A stretch of DNA of 64,000 nucleotides, from positions 29,342,294 to 29,406,293 of the forward strand of contig NC_081844.1 of assembly GCF_963259705.1 (NCBI RefSeq), in the 5' to 3' direction. Below, one piece after another: positions 56,164-64,000 of the stretch; position 1 is the stretch's first letter, and every line of letters begins with the position of its first letter. A program made the position numbers and the translations under genes. Source of the stretch: Myotis daubentonii. Taxonomy: Eukaryota > Chordata > Mammalia > Chiroptera > Vespertilionidae. The notes beneath the pieces are model-generated. The model was not told the origin of the DNA and did no database searches. It saw nothing but the letters and a program-made list of their open reading frames with translations.

Positions 56164-57169
56164 AATGAGCCTCAGAAACACCATATTGTGGGGCTAAGTG
56201 TTTTCCAATAGTTTTCCCCATGCCAAACCACTGAGATAGCAGTTGTCTGCATGAGAAAGATGACCTCCCTAGCACAAGGTAATTACTCAGCAAAGAAAAC
56301 TGGGGTATCTGCATTCTGACCTCTAAACCCAGAACTCCCAACCCTGGCTTGTGCTCTTCCAGAGCACAAGGTGAGTAGCTGTACAGGGAATTTGGGGCAT
56401 TGGCCCTTTAAGAGGGTGCCTGAATTTCTAGCCTTCTCTCCCTGTCAGACAGAAACCCCACTGCTTTTCACAGCCAGATGTTCTGTAGGTACCCTTCTCA
56501 GTTGTGGTGCTCTCTGTTGGGTGGCCCAGCTTGGGGATGTAATCCAATCCCCCCCCCCAACAGCCCCCCACCCTCAGCTGAGATATTTCTGCGGAACTTC
56601 AGTTGCTGTCTGTGGGAGCCTGGCCAGCCCTTTTGCACCTCTGCCTCCTACCAGTCCCTATGTGGTGTCTACTTTCCATCCTCGGTTATCAGGGTTCTCT
56701 CCAGTGAGTCTTTTGTTGATTATTCAGTAAGTTTTCCATATTTTAGTTGCAATTCCAGTTTGATCCTGGGAGCGTGTCAGTGCAGCATCCACTTACTCCA
56801 CCTCCATTTTTAATCAAAGTGGCAAGAGTAAGGTTTGCAATCTGAGAAAGTCTGTCCATCAGTTGGAGGCCGGTGACATTTACACAGTGTACTGTGAGGC
56901 AGTCCTTTTAAGAATAAGTTCTCTGTGCACTACTAATCCACAGTCTCTAGCTGTTTATAAAGAAACAAGGTATGACTCAGGGACACTAGGAAGGACTGTA
57001 TGTAGAGCATGCCAATATTAGTTCCGACAACATGTAGACATTAGTAAATGCAAATGATATCTGTGGAAAGAAATCATGATCCTTTATTACATGGTCATGT
57101 CTGGGACCTGGGTAGGTGGTAACAAGCCCAGGAGAAGATTATGTATCATATATATATATATATTTCAAC

Positions 57170-57235
57170 CTTTTAGGTGTTAAATCATATGAATATATTA
57201 CCTATTAAAACAAAAAAATAAATATACTTTTTAAT
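57170..57235. repeat. AT-rich low-complexity tract
   Basis: A short (TA)n run near 57150-57163 followed by A/T-rich sequence. 56836-57380 holds no gene or named repeat otherwise. Confidence 0.6.
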
Positions 57236-57384
57236 AATAATACCTAAGAGGATGCTGATATAAGACAACTACAAAAGTTGCAATGGTCCACAAAAATTGC
57301 TTTTTAAATCAGCATAGCTATTCAGGCATCCTGACAAGAGTAGGTGAAGAGAGCTCCAGGCTCCCATTGCCCTATAAAACGTGC

Positions 57385-57500
57385 TCACCTGGACGGTTAA
57401 CTCCTATGCACACTTCAAAGCCATGCTGAAATGTCCCCTCCCCCAAGAATCCTTCTCTGACCCTCCAAGAAGCAGAGTTCTTCTTCTCCACTTGAGATCA
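57385..57500 (+). repeat. L2-type fragment
   Basis: 'gttaactcctatgcacactt' then 'caaagccatgctgaaatgtc' and 'cttctctgaccctccaag' follow the order of the L2 3' end. Confidence 0.55.
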
Positions 57501-57870
57501 CACTCCAGAGGACTAGGAGTGTCTGTGTTGGATTCCATCCCCCACCCTACCCCAGCATGGAAGACTCTGGAAGTAGGACTTTAACTACCAGTGTGGAGAT
57601 GGATTGCTAGGAAGCGTTTGGTTAATAAGTGCATGGACAAAACTGGACTGGACCAGGCCCAGATATCTGAGGTGGTGAAGGAAGGTCTCTGGCCCACAGT
57701 GTAACTCCACTACCATGTGGGTGTAACAGGGAAAGGTCCCTGTTCACTCACTGGCCTTGCCCCCGAGGAAGCCCAGGGCAGGAGGCACTTATGCCCCTGT
57801 TGGAGGAGGACATGCCCTCATGTTATTTACCCAGGACTTGCTGGCCCAGGGAATGAAAAAACTTAGAAAA

Positions 57871-57897
57871 TGTTATTGAGAAATCTGGGGCAGCCCC
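57871..57897 (+). promoter_or_regulatory. Candidate C/EBP and kB-like sites of the C3 promoter
   Basis: TGTTATTGAGAAATCTGGGG followed by CAGCCCC lies about 90 bp upstream of the TATA-like box. From memory, the human C3 promoter has an IL-1/IL-6-responsive C/EBP element with very similar wording and an adjacent GGGGCAGCCCC-type site. Binding here is an inference. Confidence 0.6.
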
Positions 57898-57957
57898 AGG
57901 GAGGGGAGAGGCCATGGGAGCAGAGGGCTGGGTGAGTGGGGGAAAGGGGGGAGCCAG

Positions 57958-57964
57958 ATAAAAG
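57958..57964 (+). promoter_or_regulatory. TATA-like box of C3 copy B
   Basis: ATAAAAG in GAGCCAGATAAAAGGAGG lies 99 bp before the start codon. Transcription would begin about 25-30 bp downstream, giving a 5' UTR of roughly 70 bases. Confidence 0.7.
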
Positions 57965-58056
57965 GAGGCCTCCAGCAGCCTCTGCTCAGTCCTCCCTGTC
58001 CTCTCCCTCCGACCCTCAGTCCCTCTGTCCCTCTGTCCCTCCACTGTCCCTGTACC

Positions 58057-64000
<5,944 letters not shown>

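Larger units (their letters stand above)
46513..56835 (-). mobile_element. Full-length L1 (L1-B), minus strand, with three nested insertions
   Basis: Flanked by GGCAAGAGTATGGTT (46513-46527) and GGCAAGAGTAAGGTT (56821-56835), a 15-bp duplication with one mismatch. Minus-strand order from 56820 down: 5' UTR, HAL1-b (53901-56149), rest of 5' UTR, ORF1 remnants (about 53700-52745), ORF2 endonuclease (52734-51040) with a hAT fragment (52141-52320), HAL1-a (49094-51008), ORF2 reverse transcriptase (49080-47387) and 3' UTR. Both ORFs are broken; the RT box FADDMILYI is preceded by a TGA. Without insertions it is about 6 kb. Confidence 0.93.

Overview
The window is mammalian nuclear DNA, almost certainly from a vesper bat (Vespertilionidae). 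The lineage call rests on the repeats: many tRNA-derived Ves SINEs on both strands, HeliBat-type Helitrons (TCCTAT start, GTGCAC hairpin, CTAG end), non-autonomous hAT elements with 8-bp target duplications, and ORF1-only half-L1 (HAL1) elements. This is a memory-based inference; no database was searched.

Two host genes are visible, both on the + strand and both complement component C3. The left one (copy A, 741-13975) is the 3' part: 15 coding exons, 1602 bp in frame, from the late thioester domain through CUB, MG8 and C345C to the stop codon, with an AATAAA signal at 13996. The right one (copy B, 58057 to the window edge) is the 5' part: 12 exons, 1429 bp in frame, covering signal peptide, MG1-MG3 and most of MG4. 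The end of a C3 gene therefore precedes the start of a C3 gene, head to tail, 44.1 kb apart. Either this bat has a tandem C3 duplication or the assembly has put the two ends of one gene in the wrong order. The two parts do not overlap, so divergence between copies cannot be measured here.

The 44 kb between them shows no other host gene and is mostly nested transposons. 14-20.6 kb: old L1, MIR, MER5-like and Ves fragments plus a short Helitron. 20.6-27.9 kb: a full-length but inactivated L1 (+) with a perfect 17-bp target duplication. 28-32.8 kb: old L1 fragments split by a 1.75-kb Helitron carrying about 15 copies of an 86-bp CCAAT-box repeat. 32.8-42.9 kb: a HAL1 split by a betaretrovirus-like provirus (paired 406/407-bp LTRs, 6-bp target duplication), itself invaded by a solo LTR, a second LTR-like segment and a Ves SINE that contains a 90-nt 5S rRNA fragment. 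43-46.5 kb: an old repeat split by a Helitron, MIRs and apparently unique sequence. 46.5-56.8 kb: a full-length minus-strand L1 containing two HAL1 elements and a hAT fragment; one HAL1 keeps an uninterrupted 274-codon ORF1. 56.8-58.06 kb: L2 sequence, then the C3 promoter of copy B.

Introns also carry structure: a mariner-like MITE split by a Helitron split by a Ves, two hAT elements with clear 8-bp duplications, a GC-AG intron, and a degenerate minisatellite that runs into a splice acceptor. C3 is the central complement protein, secreted mainly by liver and cleaved to C3a and C3b. A second copy would bear on innate immunity, but whether either copy is expressed cannot be judged from sequence alone.
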